Shown in pieces: positions 62,529 through 64,000 of a stretch of 64,000 nucleotides of DNA. Origin of the DNA: Marinagarivorans cellulosilyticus. Lineage in GTDB: Bacteria; Pseudomonadota; Gammaproteobacteria; Pseudomonadales; Cellvibrionaceae. The position numbers and the translations under genes are program-made. Each line of letters starts with the position of its first letter. Positions within the stretch are counted from its first letter, which is position 1. The DNA is taken from the NCBI RefSeq assembly GCF_021655555.1, contig NZ_AP023086.1:1870001-1934000 (forward strand), given 5' to 3'. The notes beneath the pieces are model-generated. The model searched no databases. It saw only the letters and a program-made list of their open reading frames with translations, and had not been told where the DNA came from.

Positions 62529-63473
62529 ATGCAAGAAACCGTTATCGAGCCAACACGTATTAAACCTCAAGCAAATGCCGCGCAAGAGGCTTCTGCTCGC
62601 TCGCAGCAAACGATTAAACCAACAACTTCTAAAGATACTAGTGCAATGAAATCCAATAGATCGCCCTCTGAAATTGCCGAAAGCGTGACCAAAACAGTCG
62701 GTAAGCCGCTGGCCGATAATGCAAAGCTTTCCATGCGTGACGTTTGTGTGCATTACGATCAAAAACAAGCGGTTTACGATGTAAACTTGGATATTGCCGA
62801 AAACCAAGTGGTGGCGTTGATTGGCCCTTCAGGTTGCGGTAAATCAACGTTTTTGCGTTGCATGAATCGCATGAACGATACCATCGATATCTGCCGTGTT
62901 AGTGGCAGCATTCAGCTTGATGGTATGGATATTTACGATAGCAAGTTAGATGTAGTACCGCTGCGCGCACGTGTGGGCATGGTATTCCAGAAGCCTAATC
63001 CGTTTCCTAAATCAATTTACGATAACGTCGCTTATGGCCCTCGTATTCACGGCTTGGTTAACCGCCGCACCGATCTGGACGAAATTGTAGAATCCAGCTT
63101 GCGCCGCGCGGGCTTATGGGAGGAGGTTAAAGATCGTTTGGCCTCGCCAGGCACTGGGTTATCGGGCGGGCAGCAGCAGCGCTTGTGTATCGCGCGCACC
63201 ATTGCCGTTAGCCCAGAAGTTATCTTGATGGACGAGCCTTGTTCGGCACTTGACCCTATCGCTACGGCAAAAATTGAAGAGCTTATTGCTGAGCTAAGCC
63301 AAAACTTTACCATTGCGATTGTTACCCACTCGATGCAGCAGGCTGCCCGAGTATCAAATCGTACCGCTTACTTTCACTTAGGGCGCTTAATCGAGGTTAA
63401 CGAAACCGAAAAGGTTTTCACCAACCCTGACCACGAACTTACGGAATCGTATATTACCGGCCGTTTTGGTTAA
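62529..63473 (+). CDS. pstB: Phosphate ABC transporter ATPase PstB
   Basis: A 314-residue ATPase. Walker A is GPSGCGKST (about 99-107), the Q-loop MVFQKPNPFPKS, the signature LSGGQQQR, Walker B VILMDEPCSALDP, and the switch VTHSMQQA. The ATPase core starts near residue 68. The preceding 65 residues are a low-complexity extension absent from E. coli PstB, and a second ATG at 62646 could also be used. The domain itself is complete. Confidence 0.95.
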   Translation: MQETVIEPTRIKPQANAAQEASARSQQTIKPTTSKDTSAMKSNRSPSEIAESVTKTVGKPLADNAKLSMRDVCVHYDQKQAVYDVNLDIAENQVVALIGPSGCGKSTFLRCMNRMNDTIDICRVSGSIQLDGMDIYDSKLDVVPLRARVGMVFQKPNPFPKSIYDNVAYGPRIHGLVNRRTDLDEIVESSLRRAGLWEEVKDRLASPGTGLSGGQQQRLCIARTIAVSPEVILMDEPCSALDPIATAKIEELIAELSQNFTIAIVTHSMQQAARVSNRTAYFHLGRLIEVNETEKVFTNPDHELTESYITGRFG

Positions 63474-63604
63474 TGTGCTGCCAAAATATTCGTCGCATGC
63501 ATCCTTGCTATTGAAAAATAGTTGGCGCGCATGCGATGCTGGTGGGCTAGTCGTAACATTTACTAAAATCACACATTTCATCACGTTATTCAGGTAGTAC
63601 AAGC

Positions 63605-64000
63605 ATGGAAAACCTTCAAATCGATCAGCACATCTCCCGTCAGTTCAATGCTGATTTAGAGCACCTGCGCGAGCATTTATTGGAAATGGGTGGCTTGGTT
63701 GAAGAGCAGGTAGCTGATGCTGTTCGCGCTATTGAAACAGCCGATAGTGGGCTTGCTGAAAAAGTACTGCGCACTGAGGAAGATATCGACAGCCTTGAGG
63801 TCTCGCTAGATGAAGAGTGCACCCTAGTACTGGCGCGCCGCCAGCCTGCGGCCTCTGATTTACGCTTAGTATTAATGGTGACAAAAGCCAACCGCGATCT
63901 AGAGCGCATGGGTGACGAGGCCGATAAAATTGCCCGCATGGCCATTGCATTAAACGATGCTGGTGGCGCCATTTCACCGCGCGGATTCGTTGAGTTGCGC
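63605..64000 (+). CDS. phoU: Phosphate-transport regulator PhoU (N-terminal part, cut by window edge)
   Basis: 132 residues before the right edge. The first three-helix half of PhoU is seen: HISRQFNADLEHLREHLLEMGG, VEDA-type helix 2 (VADAVRAIE), LEVSLDEECTLVLARRQPAASDLRLV and NRDLERMGDEADKIARMA, which carries the metal-binding E/D-x3-D patch. PhoU represses the Pho regulon through PstB and PhoR. An inverted repeat (TCGCATGC ... GCATGCGA, 63493-63536) lies between pstB and phoU. Confidence 0.95.
   Translation, partial: MENLQIDQHISRQFNADLEHLREHLLEMGGLVEEQVADAVRAIETADSGLAEKVLRTEEDIDSLEVSLDEECTLVLARRQPAASDLRLVLMVTKANRDLERMGDEADKIARMAIALNDAGGAISPRGFVELR

Overview
The window looks like chromosomal DNA of a marine-type, polysaccharide-degrading gammaproteobacterium. 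The Cellvibrionaceae (Saccharophagus/Teredinibacter relatives) are my best guess. The reasons are a moderate G+C content, a lipoprotein GH10 xylanase, a serine-rich linker in a surface lipoprotein, a hybrid sensor with reg_prop repeats, a secreted trypsin with thrombospondin-3 repeats, many outer-membrane lipoproteins and porins, and a cytochrome bd of the CioAB type. The assignment comes from gene content only. No rRNA, tRNA, CRISPR array or complete transposase was seen.

Layout. 1-6.1 kb: envelope and stress genes (MgtC-family fragment, AI-2E family permease, a YqjD/YqjE-like trio, DUF1328 protein, MscS channel, outer-membrane barrel). 6.1-9.4 kb: a minus-strand operon of a TonB-C-domain protein, a porin and a small PstS-like binding protein. 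9.6-17.5 kb: hemerythrin, a second AI-2E permease, a membrane glutaredoxin, and two large lipoproteins, one joining lamin-tail domains to a PEP-synthase-like ATP-grasp region. 17.6-20.9 kb: an accessory block in which co-oriented single genes (flavodoxin-like, UPF0158, DUF1697) alternate with copies of one noncoding repeat. 20.9-29.1 kb: assorted metabolic and unknown genes (divergent patatin-like, two-domain QueD-like, YqfO/NIF3-like, Nudix, VOC, DUF2235 lipoprotein, MBL hydrolase). 29.3-33.1 kb: OmpW and cydAB with a GbsR/MarR-type regulator. 33.2-41.5 kb: hybrid sensor kinase, secreted protease and xylanase. 41.6-51.2 kb: MtfA, a Ser/Thr kinase / FAD amine oxidase / FHA-winged-helix cluster, and DNA polymerase II. 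51.3-58.4 kb: CpdB, a LysR regulator, a thioesterase and TRAP permeases. 58.5-64 kb: pstS-pstC-pstA-pstB-phoU, truncated by the window edge.

Two sequence-level systems stand out. First, the direct repeat TGTAAT-n4-TGTAAT occurs exactly three times (42991, 48631 on the minus strand, 54342). Two copies flank the kinase/oxidase/FHA cluster at a constant distance (27-28 bp) from a -10-like hexamer. One of these sits upstream of an otherwise hidden 55-residue membrane-protein gene with a strong ribosome binding site. The FHA protein ends in an OmpR-type winged helix, the fold that typically reads such 10-bp-spaced half-sites, so a kinase-to-FHA-to-promoter circuit is a testable proposal. Second, a miniature inverted-repeat element is present in three copies (11880, 25744, 27959). 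Each has about 16-bp terminal inverted repeats and a perfect 4-bp target duplication centred on TA (ATAG, TTAA, ATAT), with no transposase in the window.
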